DNA of 15,727 nucleotides from DATJHM01 sp035493895. GTDB lineage: Bacteria > Chloroflexota > Ktedonobacteria > Ktedonobacterales > Ktedonobacteraceae. A model generated the notes under the pieces. That model did no database searches. It had not been told where the DNA came from and saw nothing but the letters and a program-made list of their open reading frames with translations. The translations under genes were made by a program, and so were the position numbers. Every line of letters starts with the position of its first letter. Within the stretch, counting starts at the first letter, position 1. This document shows positions 1-6,872 of this stretch, one piece after another. The stretch is taken from NCBI GenBank assembly GCA_035493895.1, contig DATJHM010000281.1, forward strand, positions 1 to 15,727, read 5' to 3'.

Positions 1-1
1 G

Positions 2-133
2 AACGAGAGAGCCTTCTTCTGGTTCTCTACGTTGTGCCTGATGTTTTTGATTATGGCGGTAACCTGCTCTTTCTCACTCTTCTCACTTCTCAGTGGCTTT
101 CAAGCCAGACGAGCCACTCAACAAGCTCTGTGA
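2..133 (+). CDS. C-terminal fragment of a membrane protein (5' end outside window)
   Basis: The frame beginning at base 2 is open from the window edge to a TGA at 131-133 and gives 43 residues. Its first 32 or so residues are strongly hydrophobic (FFWFSTLCLMFLIMAVTCSF then SLFSLLSG), followed by a short basic tail (QARRATQQAL). This is what a final transmembrane helix with a cytoplasmic positive end looks like. Another frame (1-180) is also open but is less protein-like. No domain can be named from so little sequence. The gene would converge on the minus-strand acetyltransferase that ends at 174. Confidence 0.45.
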   Translation, partial: NERAFFWFSTLCLMFLIMAVTCSFSLFSLLSGFQARRATQQAL

Positions 134-173
134 AGGGAGTATTCGTCTTCAATGAAGAAAGATTTTTACCCTG

Positions 174-767
174 TTACTTATAGCCAGCCATTTTCTCTTC
201 GAGCCCGGCTTTCACGGTCGGCCATTCGCTCTCGATAATGCTGTAATAGACAGAATGCCGGTAGTAACCATCGGGCAGGATCATATGGTTGCGCAGCGTG
301 CCCTCTTTGACGGCCCCCAGCCGCTCAATGGCACGCTGCGATTGCAGATTGCGACTATCGGTCTTGAGCTGTACACGGATCATCCCCAGTTGCTCGAACG
401 CATGGCGCAATAGCAGATATTTGCATTCAGTGTTTACGCCTGTGCGCTGTACCGTCGGTGTGAGCCAGCTCCAACCAATCTCCAGTCCCCGATTTTGTGT
501 TTGAATATCGAGATAACGCGTTGAGCCAATGGCCCGATTATGCTCCTGCATGATGATGGCAAATGGTAATATGCTGCCCGCTTCCTGCAATTGAAGTGTG
601 AACGCTATCCAGTTCTGTATCTCCGCAAGACTCTGGCTGGGATTTTGCGGCAAAAAACGCCAGATGCGCTGGTCCTGACTTGCCTCATACAGATCGCTGG
701 CATGCTCGCGTTGCAGTGGCTCTAATCGTACAATCCCACCAGATAAAGTGACTGGTTCTATCGACAT
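174..767 (-). CDS. GNAT family N-acetyltransferase (RimJ/RimL type)
   Basis: The 197-residue protein is a single GNAT domain of the RimJ/RimL (Acetyltransf_3) class, whose members move an acetyl group from acetyl-CoA to protein N-termini, amino acids or small amines in the cytoplasm. Visible landmarks are the N-terminal LSGGIVRLEPL strand, an EIGWSWL strand at about 96-102, the acetyl-CoA loop QRTGVNTECK at 107-116, and the helix/strand with TDSRNLQSQRAIERLGA at about 136-152 that marks the family. Length is normal. The ATG at 767 is preceded by AGAAGGA about 9 bases upstream, supporting the start. It is transcribed alone, divergently from the TetR gene. The substrate cannot be told from sequence; resistance or ribosomal-protein acetylation are both possible. 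Confidence 0.9.
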   Translation of the reverse strand: MSIEPVTLSGGIVRLEPLQREHASDLYEASQDQRIWRFLPQNPSQSLAEIQNWIAFTLQLQEAGSILPFAIIMQEHNRAIGSTRYLDIQTQNRGLEIGWSWLTPTVQRTGVNTECKYLLLRHAFEQLGMIRVQLKTDSRNLQSQRAIERLGAVKEGTLRNHMILPDGYYRHSVYYSIIESEWPTVKAGLEEKMAGYK

Positions 768-807
768 AACTGTATAATCCTTCTCATTGGGTGTCTGTCA
801 TGCATCC

Positions 808-836
808 ACTATACAGAAAGAATAACTGTGGAACAA
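808..836 (-). promoter_or_regulatory. Candidate sigma70-type promoter of the GNAT gene
   Basis: Read on the minus strand, TTGTTC (831-836) is followed after 17 bases by TATAGT (808-813), one base off the -10 consensus. The start codon at 767 lies about 35 bases beyond the expected start site and has its own ribosome site. The -35 matches only its first three bases, so this is a moderate prediction. Confidence 0.45.
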
Positions 837-933
837 CAGCCATTTCTGCATACGACACTCCACCAATTATTCGTTTCATTCATTCCCTGCCACGTATTGC
901 GACAAAGAAGAGGCAATTTGGGCAGTTTATACC

Positions 934-963
934 TTGACACATTCTATGAATGGCTTTTATAAT
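934..963 (+). promoter_or_regulatory. Consensus sigma70 promoter of the tetR-MFS unit
   Basis: TTGACA (934-939) and TATAAT (958-963) are both perfect consensus hexamers, separated by 18 bases. Transcription would start near 970. This places the ATG at 986 only about 16 bases from the start site with no ribosome site, and favours the ATG at 1049 for the regulator. A promoter this strong next to a TetR gene usually needs repression, which fits the palindrome just downstream. Confidence 0.75.
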
Positions 964-964
964 G

Positions 965-978
965 TGACTTGTAAGTCA
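965..978 (+). promoter_or_regulatory. Operator-like palindrome (6-2-6) at the tetR transcription start
   Basis: TGACTTGTAAGTCA is a perfect inverted repeat of six-base arms around GT. It begins two bases after the -10 box and spans the predicted start site. Its position and size suit a TetR-family dimer that blocks its own promoter. That the adjacent regulator binds it is an inference. Confidence 0.6.
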
Positions 979-1048
979 TAAAGCGATGAGGGTTTTCAGT
1001 ATAATCGTGGTTCAAAATTTAGACAAGGCAAAAGAGAGTGGAAAACAG

Positions 1049-1681
1049 ATGAGCACAGACGTTGCTGTCTGTTCCTTACGTCAAAAACAGCGTCAGGAGC
1101 GCCTGGAATTGATTCTCCAGGCTGCTGAACAGGTGTTTGTCGAAAAAGGGTATCGCGACGCCTCTATGGATGAGATTGCAGCTCGTGTCGGTATCGGCAC
1201 GGCGACCATCTACGCGCATTTTTCAAGCAAAGAAGATTTGATGGTAGCAGCAATTATGGAGCGCGATTTCCAACGGACGGTGCAAGGCGTTGAGGAGATA
1301 TGTGTCGGCGAGGAAAGTGCCACTGAGAAGCTCAGCAAGGTTTTTTATTTTCTTGTGCGTAGCGATTTTTTCCAGCGGCGTGTACAAATTTTTTATGCTA
1401 TGGGTAGCACGCCACAGGCTCAGCAGGCTATGCTGGCCCGCCAGGGAGAGATGTTAGAAACGGCTACTGCCTTTACGCATCTCCTCTCTCAGGTTATTGA
1501 GCAGGGCAAAGAGGCTGGTGAATTCGAAGCGCAAATTGCAACTGCGACTATGTTGAAAGGTCTGGTCGGTTTAATCCGTGCCCAGAGCGTCTCTGACCAG
1601 TTTCTTAACCATTATGAGGTCCCAGCTGATGCTATGCTCCACCTCTATTTGCGCGGAATTGCCAGACACGCGAAGGCATAA
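1049..1681 (+). CDS. TetR/AcrR family transcriptional regulator
   Basis: With the start at 1049 the protein has 210 residues, typical of TetR repressors. The DNA-binding domain covers about residues 14-70: a first helix (RQERLELILQAAEQVFVEKG), then YRDASMDEIAARVGIGTATIYAHFSSKEDL, which is the classic TetR helix-turn-helix with recognition helix GTATIYAHF. The rest is an alpha-helical ligand/dimer domain with no conserved catalytic motif; its ligand is unknown. An upstream in-frame ATG at 986 would add 21 residues but lacks a ribosome site and lies almost at the predicted transcript start; 1049 has AGTGGA six bases before it. The MFS exporter follows 106 bases downstream on the same strand, so the regulator probably controls drug or metabolite efflux and represses itself through the palindrome at 965-978. 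Confidence 0.92.
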   Translation: MSTDVAVCSLRQKQRQERLELILQAAEQVFVEKGYRDASMDEIAARVGIGTATIYAHFSSKEDLMVAAIMERDFQRTVQGVEEICVGEESATEKLSKVFYFLVRSDFFQRRVQIFYAMGSTPQAQQAMLARQGEMLETATAFTHLLSQVIEQGKEAGEFEAQIATATMLKGLVGLIRAQSVSDQFLNHYEVPADAMLHLYLRGIARHAKA

Positions 1682-1787
1682 TTGCGAGGCAGATGACTGT
1701 GATGTCTGTTCTCTGCGAGATCTGTATTCAATTTATTCACGCACTCTACATTTTCTCGTGCTTTGAAAGGGTATTGGCGTAAGAAGT

Positions 1788-3536
1788 ATGTCACAACAAG
1801 GCGGTTCAGCAACGGTCGGACCGCGCTATAAATGGGTAGCGCTCTCAAATACGACTCTTGGCGTGCTGATGGCAATGATCAATTCAAATATTGTGTTGAT
1901 TGCATTACCGTCAATTTTTAATGGTATTGGTATCGATCCTCTTGATCCCAGTAAGACAAATTACCTGCTCTGGATGTTGTTAGGCTATATGGTCGTGATG
2001 GCAACCTTATTGGTGACGTTTGGACGCGTCTCTGATATCTATGGGCGTGTGAAACTCTATAATCTGGGATTTGCCATTTTCACTGCTGGCAGCATCTTGC
2101 TCTTTCTCACTCCGAGCACTGGCGATGCCGGGGCCATCGAGCTTATCCTCTTCCGTGTGATCCAGGCTATCGGCGGCAGTTTCCTTTTTGCCAATAGTAC
2201 GGCGATCCTTACGGATGCTTTTCCTGCGCATGAACGCGGTATGGCGATGGGCATTAATCAGGTCTCTGCTATCGTCGGTTCTGTGCTGGGCTTGATTCTC
2301 GGCGGTATTCTGGCCGCGATTAACTGGCGTCTGGTCTTCCTGGTGAGTGTGCCTGTCGGTGTCTTTGGTACGGTCTGGGCCTATATCATGTTGAAAGAGA
2401 TCGCCGATGTGAATAAAAATCAGCACATTGACTGGTTGGGCAATATTACCTTTTTTGTCGGTCTTATTGTACTTCTGCTGGGTCTTACGTACGGTATTAT
2501 GCCGTACGGAAATGCTCCAACCGGCTGGGGCAATCCTTTTGTGATCGGTGCTGTTGTGCTGGGCATCGCTCTGCTGGTGCTGTTTGTGTTTATTGAGCAG
2601 CGCGTGCCTGATCCGATGTTCCGCCTGACGTTGTTTAAACGTCGCGCTTTCTCAATCGGCATTCTGAGTAACTTCCTCTCGAGCCTCGGTCGCGGCGGTT
2701 TGCAGTTTATGTTGATCATCTGGCTTCAGGGGGTCTGGTTGCCGCTGCACGGCTATAGCTTTGAGGATACGCCTTTGTGGGCTGGCATTTATATGTTGCC
2801 GATGATGGTTGGCATGATTATTGTTGGTCCGATCAGCGGTGTGCTTGCGGACCGTATCGGCTCAAGAACGCTGGCAACGCTGGGTCTCTTTGTGCAGATG
2901 ATCGGGTTTATCTTGCTGACCTTCTTGCCTGCAAACTTTAACTACCTCTGGTTTGCGGTCTTGCTGGTTATTATGGGTCTGGCCATGGGCCTCTTCTCGG
3001 TGCCGAATACGACGGCGCTGATGAACAGTGTGCCAGGCAATCAGCGTGGCGCTGCCTCGGGCATGAATGCGACGGCGCTGAATGCAGCTTCGGTGATCAG
3101 TATGGCGGTCTTCTTCAGTATCGTTACGCTGGGTCTTGCTGCCGCCTTGCCGCCGATGCTCTCTTCCGGTTTGACGCATGCTGGCTTGCCGACTGCGGTC
3201 GCCGATCAGATTGCGCATCTGCCACCCATTTCGGCCCTTTTCGCGGCCTTCCTGGGCTATAATCCAATGGCGACGCTGATCCCGCCCGCCGTGCTCCATC
3301 AACTCCCGGCTGCTAATCAGGCAAATCTGTTGGGCAAGGCGTTCTTCCCCAATCTGATTTCTGGCCCCTTCATGGTTGGTCTGAGTGCAGCCTTCTACAT
3401 TGCCGCTGGCCTCTGCTTGATTGCTACGGTTGCCTCTCTGTTCCGTGGCAAATCGCAGATTGTTGAGGACGAGAAGGAGAGCGACACCGCGCTCTACACG
3501 ATGGAAGAAGAGGGTGTGCTGTCTGGCGAGGCATAA
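1788..3536 (+). CDS. MFS transporter, DHA2 (EmrB/QacA-like) 14-helix family
   Basis: This 582-residue inner-membrane protein matches the length and hydrophobic pattern of 14-helix DHA2 proton antiporters, which export drugs or toxic metabolites. Motif A is GRVSDIYGRVKL at 79-90 after helix 2. Motif B is RVIQAIGG at 123-130 in helix 4, with its arginine R123. Motif C is GSVLGLILGG at 164-173 in helix 5, which marks antiporters. A second copy of the motif-A type sits near GVLADRIGSRTLAT in the C-terminal half. Helix 1 reads MINSNIVLIALPSI where classical members have LDxTIVNVALP, so the first-helix aspartate is replaced by an asparagine or serine. The C-terminal tail is acidic. It lies downstream of a TetR gene in the same orientation and is probably co-transcribed. 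The substrate is unknown. Confidence 0.92.
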   Translation: MSQQGGSATVGPRYKWVALSNTTLGVLMAMINSNIVLIALPSIFNGIGIDPLDPSKTNYLLWMLLGYMVVMATLLVTFGRVSDIYGRVKLYNLGFAIFTAGSILLFLTPSTGDAGAIELILFRVIQAIGGSFLFANSTAILTDAFPAHERGMAMGINQVSAIVGSVLGLILGGILAAINWRLVFLVSVPVGVFGTVWAYIMLKEIADVNKNQHIDWLGNITFFVGLIVLLLGLTYGIMPYGNAPTGWGNPFVIGAVVLGIALLVLFVFIEQRVPDPMFRLTLFKRRAFSIGILSNFLSSLGRGGLQFMLIIWLQGVWLPLHGYSFEDTPLWAGIYMLPMMVGMIIVGPISGVLADRIGSRTLATLGLFVQMIGFILLTFLPANFNYLWFAVLLVIMGLAMGLFSVPNTTALMNSVPGNQRGAASGMNATALNAASVISMAVFFSIVTLGLAAALPPMLSSGLTHAGLPTAVADQIAHLPPISALFAAFLGYNPMATLIPPAVLHQLPAANQANLLGKAFFPNLISGPFMVGLSAAFYIAAGLCLIATVASLFRGKSQIVEDEKESDTALYTMEEEGVLSGEA

Positions 3537-3656
3537 CATCGATAGATAGGCAAATTTTTGCTTACGATGAAGAGCGTGGTGCTTTCTCGATCGGGAAAGT
3601 CCCATGTTCTTCTTTTTGGGAACACAAAAATTCGGAGGGCTGCGCTTTCACACGCA

Positions 3657-4055
3657 TCATTTGTAGATCCATCGCACGATAAGCCAGCCGATCAAAGAAG
3701 CACAGAGCAGCCAGATGAGTACGATTGCCACCGCGCCAACCCGGCTGGTCGGTTTCTCCTTCGCCAGCAGTACTTCCGCTTGTGCCCGGCTCTCTTGCAG
3801 CACAACAGGTGGAATCAGTTTGATCGCCAGCAGAATTCCTGCTGGGAGCAAGATGAGATCATCGAGATATCCCAGAACCGGGATAAAGTCAGGAATGAGG
3901 TCAAACGGGCTGAATGCGTATGCGAGCAGGCAGAGAAGAAAGATTCGGGCGTACCAGGGCATACGCCGATCTTTGTACGCAAGCATGAGTACGTACAATT
4001 CTCGTTTCAAGTGTCGTACGCGTTCTTTCCAGGTCGTTCGCGGTGTTGTGGTCAT
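3657..4055 (-). CDS. DUF1232 (YkvA-like) membrane protein
   Basis: The 132-residue protein carries the DUF1232 signature at about 44-82: AYAFSPFDLIPDFIPVLGYLDD, followed by LILLPAGILLAIKLIP. The domain is short, conserved and membrane associated; its biochemical role is not established. A basic N-terminus (KERVRHLKREL) precedes it, and a second hydrophobic helix (about 107-128, VGAVAIVLIWLLCASLIGWL) ends the protein. The reading frame runs back to 4169, but the ATG at 4055 has a perfect AGGAGG five bases upstream while the longer start would translate through a large inverted repeat, so 4055 is chosen. It lies 172 bases downstream of the amidase on the same strand and converges on the MFS gene. 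Confidence 0.85.
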   Translation of the reverse strand: MTTTPRTTWKERVRHLKRELYVLMLAYKDRRMPWYARIFLLCLLAYAFSPFDLIPDFIPVLGYLDDLILLPAGILLAIKLIPPVVLQESRAQAEVLLAKEKPTSRVGAVAIVLIWLLCASLIGWLIVRWIYK

Positions 4056-4099
4056 CGTCCTCCTCGCAGCAGAGAGTAACTTCTTCTTCCTGAAGAAAT

Positions 4100-4154
4100 T
4101 GTCAATCATTTCATTCCATCGAAAAATTCTGTCTATGGGATGAAATGATTGACA
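4100..4154. repeat. 18-bp inverted repeat upstream of the DUF1232 gene
   Basis: TGTCAATCATTTCATTCC (4100-4117) is matched by GGGATGAAATGATTGACA (4137-4154) with one mismatch in 18, around a 19-base A/T-rich centre. It lies between the amidase stop and the DUF1232 ribosome site. No T-run follows on either strand, so it is not a standard terminator. The minus-strand copy nearest the gene ends in TTGACA, which could serve as a -35 box. It may be an operator, an mRNA hairpin or a tiny mobile remnant. Confidence 0.7.
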
Positions 4155-4227
4155 GGCAAACTCCATCAATAATATTTTCTTAAACTAGAAGTGAAGTGTC
4201 AGGTAGAAATAGAGGGTAACGATCTAC

Positions 4228-5796
4228 TTAGTTTACCACCTGATCAACTTTTCGCAAATCGGGCAAAGACGGGATAAACTTCGGCGCATGCCGTACCCGT
4301 GTGGCCTGCTCAAATGCATAGGCCAGCTTGATCAATGTCGGCTCGCTCCATGCGCGCCCAAAGAATGTGATGCCGACTGGCAATTCCTCGAATACGTATC
4401 CCGCAGGCACGCTGATCGCCGGGTAACCGGCCAGGGCCGGAGGCGTCGAACTGCTCCCCGCGAAATGGTCCCCATCGACCAGATCAATCGTCCAGGGTGG
4501 ACTACACGTGGGCGCGACCAGCGCATCCAGGTGATATTCGTTCATCACTGCATCAATCCCCTCTTGCCGGGAGAGACGCTGATCTTCCGCAAGCGCGGCG
4601 AGATACGCAGGATCATCCAGGCCACCAGTCGCTTCCGCCTGCAAAAAAAGATCTTGCCCGAAATAAGGTAATTCCTGCTCGACATGCTCGTTGTTGAAGG
4701 CGATAATCTCGGCCAGCGAGCGTACCGGTGAACTGACCAGTTCCGCAAGATAGCTATTGAGATCGGCCTTGAATTCGGTGAGCAGTACGGTCAATTCTGC
4801 GCGAGAAGAAGCTATTTGCTGCGCCGTAGGGATATCCGCCGGGTCAACGATGATCGCTCCCAGCTCTTTCATGCGCTCTATCGCCGCGTCGACAATGGCG
4901 TCCGCTTTGGGACTATAGCCGAAGAGGGTCTGACGCGCCACGCCAATACGCGCCCCTCGTAAGCCATCAGCCTCCAGGAATTTCGTATAGTCTTTATGGA
5001 ATATGCCGTCACTGGCCTCAGTGGTAGGATCATGGGCATCGATGCCAACCAGCGCGCCCAGCACTGCCGCTGCATCGGCCACGGTGCGGCACATGGGGCC
5101 AACGATGTCCTGACTATGCGCGATAGGAATCACTCCTGCCCGACTGACCAGTCCCAGCGTTGGTTTGATGCCAACGATGCTACACAGGGAAGATGGGCAG
5201 ACAATCGAGCCATCAGTCTCTGTGCCGAGTGAAGCGGCTGCCAGATTGGCCGCGATGGCCTGGGCCGAACCCGCGCTGGAGCCACAGGGGGAGCGATCCA
5301 GGACGTAGGGATTGCGTCCCTGACCGCCGCGTCCACTCCAGCCGCTGGACGAAAAATCGGAGCGGAAGTTGGCCCATTCGCTTAAATTGGTCTTCCCGAG
5401 AATGATCGCGCCCGCCTTGCGCAGACCTTGCACGACGAAGGCATCACGTGGCGGCCGTGAGCCGAGCAGGGCCAGCGAGCCCGCTGTGGTCTGCATCTCA
5501 TCTGCGGTGGCAATGTTATCCTTGATGAGAATGGGAATGCCGTGTAGTATGCCGCGCGGACCCTGCTCCTGACGCTCCCTGTCGAGCTGATCGGCGCTCT
5601 CCAGGGCTTCAGGATTGATCTCGAGTACCGCGTTGATGTGCGGACCCTGCTGGCTAATCTGCTGGATGCGTTCGATATACATCTCTGTGAGGCGGCGAGC
5701 GGTCATCTGCCCGGATTGCATCGCTTCCTGCAATTCAACAATGGTCGCTTCTTCGAGGGGAAAAGCTGGTTCTGCGGAATCCTTTGCCTGAATCAT
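4228..5796 (-). CDS. Amidase signature (AS) family hydrolase
   Basis: The 522-residue enzyme belongs to the amidase signature family, which hydrolyses carboxamides through a Ser-cisSer-Lys triad. The lysine is K92 in GIPILIKDNI. The cis-serine is S173 in PCGSSAGSAQA. The nucleophile is S197 in GTETDGSIVCPSS, 24 residues after the cis-serine as in known members. The later VGIKPTLGLVSRAGVIPIAHSQDIVGPM block is the usual substrate-pocket region. Length and motif order match stand-alone amidases better than GatA, and no gatB or gatC is nearby, so a GatA role is unlikely; the natural amide is not predictable. No signal peptide is seen, so it is cytoplasmic. The ATG at 5796 has AAGGAG about 10 bases upstream and a promoter at 5839-5868. 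Confidence 0.92.
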   Translation of the reverse strand: MIQAKDSAEPAFPLEEATIVELQEAMQSGQMTARRLTEMYIERIQQISQQGPHINAVLEINPEALESADQLDRERQEQGPRGILHGIPILIKDNIATADEMQTTAGSLALLGSRPPRDAFVVQGLRKAGAIILGKTNLSEWANFRSDFSSSGWSGRGGQGRNPYVLDRSPCGSSAGSAQAIAANLAAASLGTETDGSIVCPSSLCSIVGIKPTLGLVSRAGVIPIAHSQDIVGPMCRTVADAAAVLGALVGIDAHDPTTEASDGIFHKDYTKFLEADGLRGARIGVARQTLFGYSPKADAIVDAAIERMKELGAIIVDPADIPTAQQIASSRAELTVLLTEFKADLNSYLAELVSSPVRSLAEIIAFNNEHVEQELPYFGQDLFLQAEATGGLDDPAYLAALAEDQRLSRQEGIDAVMNEYHLDALVAPTCSPPWTIDLVDGDHFAGSSSTPPALAGYPAISVPAGYVFEELPVGITFFGRAWSEPTLIKLAYAFEQATRVRHAPKFIPSLPDLRKVDQVVN

Positions 5797-5838
5797 GGGG
5801 CTATTTGCTCCTTCTCATAGACTCTAAAACCCGCCCCC

Positions 5839-5868
5839 ATTGTATGACCCGCTGCCAGTGTTTGTCGA
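5839..5868 (-). promoter_or_regulatory. Candidate sigma70 promoter of the amidase gene
   Basis: On the minus strand, TCGACA (5863-5868) and TACAAT (5839-5844) are each one base from consensus and lie 18 bases apart. The predicted start site is about 35 bases before the amidase ATG. This suggests the amidase has its own promoter although the PPOX gene lies upstream on the same strand. Confidence 0.55.
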
Positions 5869-5871
5869 GAT

Positions 5872-5908
5872 GGACGAGATGCGACTGCGAAGCAGCAGAA
5901 TCTCGTCC
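5872..5908. terminator. Stem-loop between PPOX gene and amidase
   Basis: GGACGAGAT (5872-5880) pairs perfectly with ATCTCGTCC (5900-5908), and inside the loop a second small stem (GCAG/CTGC type) can form. It starts 13 bases after the PPOX stop codon on the minus strand and lies just upstream of the amidase promoter. There is no T-run, so it would be a non-canonical or processing-type 3' end, or a regulatory hairpin. Confidence 0.4.
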
Positions 5909-5921
5909 GCTTTGTGCAGCA

Positions 5922-6329
5922 TTACGCTTGAGGTGGGAAGGGAATAACACGCTCTGGTTCGACGACGATCACGGCCCGCTCCTCTGCTGATCCTATCTCT
6001 TCGGGCGTAGCATCCCGGTTGAGGTACTTCTGTGATGCGGCGTTGATAAAACGGTTGTTGAGATCTTCATCGATGCGTACGACCGTACCGCGAATCTCCA
6101 GTGCGCGATAGGGATTGGCGGGATCGGCGATCGCAATCGCGACATGTGGCTCATGCAAGACATTCCGGTACTTCTGGCGTTTTTTGTTCAGCGCAAAAAA
6201 GAGCTGGTTCCCATCCCACGTGAACCAGACTGCGCTCACATGCGGCTCTCCTTTTGGTCCGATGGTCGCCATATATGCCAATGCTGTGGATTGCAGGAGA
6301 TCAAGATGGTGTTCTGGAATAATCGACAT
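5922..6329 (-). CDS. PPOX-class (pyridoxamine-phosphate-oxidase fold) flavin/F420-dependent enzyme
   Basis: The 135-residue protein is a single split-barrel domain of the PPOX / probable F420-dependent class. Features are the first strand ALAYMATIGPKGEPHVSAVWFTWDGNQLFFAL at 16-47, the cofactor-phosphate region KKRQKYRNVLHEPHVAIAIADP at 49-70, and the core strand ALEIRGTVVRI at 76-86. The family uses FMN or F420 to reduce small molecules; the substrate and the exact cofactor cannot be read here. An in-frame ATG at 6362 would add 11 residues, but the predicted promoter puts the transcript start almost on it and no ribosome site precedes it. The ATG at 6329 has AAAGGA 13 bases upstream and begins the normal family N-terminus. 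Confidence 0.87.
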   Translation of the reverse strand: MSIIPEHHLDLLQSTALAYMATIGPKGEPHVSAVWFTWDGNQLFFALNKKRQKYRNVLHEPHVAIAIADPANPYRALEIRGTVVRIDEDLNNRFINAASQKYLNRDATPEEIGSAEERAVIVVEPERVIPFPPQA

Positions 6330-6370
6330 GTCTGGATGTGTGTCCTTTCTTTTGCTCTCCATTTGCCAGG

Positions 6371-6399
6371 AGTATACTCATTCTGGAGAATGAATGCAA
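6371..6399 (-). promoter_or_regulatory. PPOX gene promoter with palindrome filling the spacer
   Basis: On the minus strand TTGCAT (6394-6399) and TATACT (6371-6376) are 17 bases apart. The spacer contains TCATTCTGGAGAATGA (6378-6393), a perfect 7-2-7 inverted repeat. A second, 10-base palindrome GAGTATACTC (6370-6379) covers the -10 box. A protein bound to the spacer repeat would directly block or reshape this promoter. The -35 match is weak, which would suit an activator. Confidence 0.5.
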
Positions 6400-6866
6400 A
6401 TCATGTTCATCATAACTTTATGAATGCTATGCATAAGAACTTCTCACAACTCTAGCCAGATTATGCCTGTCCCCTGGCTCGATTGGATGCTCTATAACGG
6501 TGAGATCGGTATCGCATGAATCTCTTTCAAGCTATAGAGGGTTTCAGATGGAAGATAGGCGGTATATCCTTGTAGAACAATTACAAAGCAAGTGTGGCTG
6601 TTTTTTGTCTATAAGCTCTGTTACAGGAACAGCAGAGGTTGTACGTAAGACTGCTTCACTATTTACTTAGTAGTTTACGCGAGAATTTATTGCGGCACAG
6701 CAATAAACTTGACGGATAACAAGGCAATATGATAAATAATAAAGATATTTGGTAATAAATTTCTATGAGAAAAAGGGTGCCAACTGCCTGACTCAATTGC
6801 TAGCCCTCCTCTATGGTGGACTCCTGGCAGTGACGGTCGAAATGTGCCGACATTCTGACGGAGGAA
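6400..6866. other. Intergenic region upstream of hppA
   Basis: About 470 bases with no convincing full gene. It holds a 40-codon ORF (6548-6670, +) with an AGAGGG six bases before its ATG and a peptide beginning MEDRRYILVEQLQSKCGCFL; this could be chance. It also holds a perfect 8-bp inverted repeat, TTTATTGC (6686-6693) and GCAATAAA (6700-6707). Two bases after that comes TTGACG (6709-6714), a good -35 box, with A/T-rich -10 candidates around 6728-6740. The leader to hppA would be about 125 bases. No known riboswitch was recognised. Confidence 0.5.
6686..6714 (+). promoter_or_regulatory. Inverted repeat next to the likely hppA -35 box
   Basis: TTTATTGC and GCAATAAA are perfect 8-base arms around GGCACA, followed within two bases by TTGACG. 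A factor bound here would sit just upstream of RNA polymerase on the hppA promoter, a typical activator position. The matching -10 is not clear (TATGAT is too close, later A/T hexamers are weak), so the promoter call is tentative. Confidence 0.35.
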
Positions 6867-6872
6867 GTGTTG

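Noticed and set aside
3582..3599. CTTTCTCGATCGGGAAAG near-palindrome as terminator of the MFS gene
   Set aside because: It has an imperfect stem with essentially no loop and no T-run; left uncalled.
2862..3605. Long minus-strand ORF of 247 codons opposite the MFS gene
   Set aside because: It lies antisense to the well-supported exporter and its protein is rich in R, H and Q with no hydrophobic core, as expected for a shadow frame.
3558..4079. 173-codon plus-strand ORF over the DUF1232 gene
   Set aside because: It is antisense to the DUF1232 domain, which has a perfect ribosome site and family signature.
4228..5796. GatA subunit of the tRNA amidotransferase
   Set aside because: The triad fits any amidase-signature enzyme, but gatB and gatC are not nearby and the sequence around the motifs is of the stand-alone amidase type.
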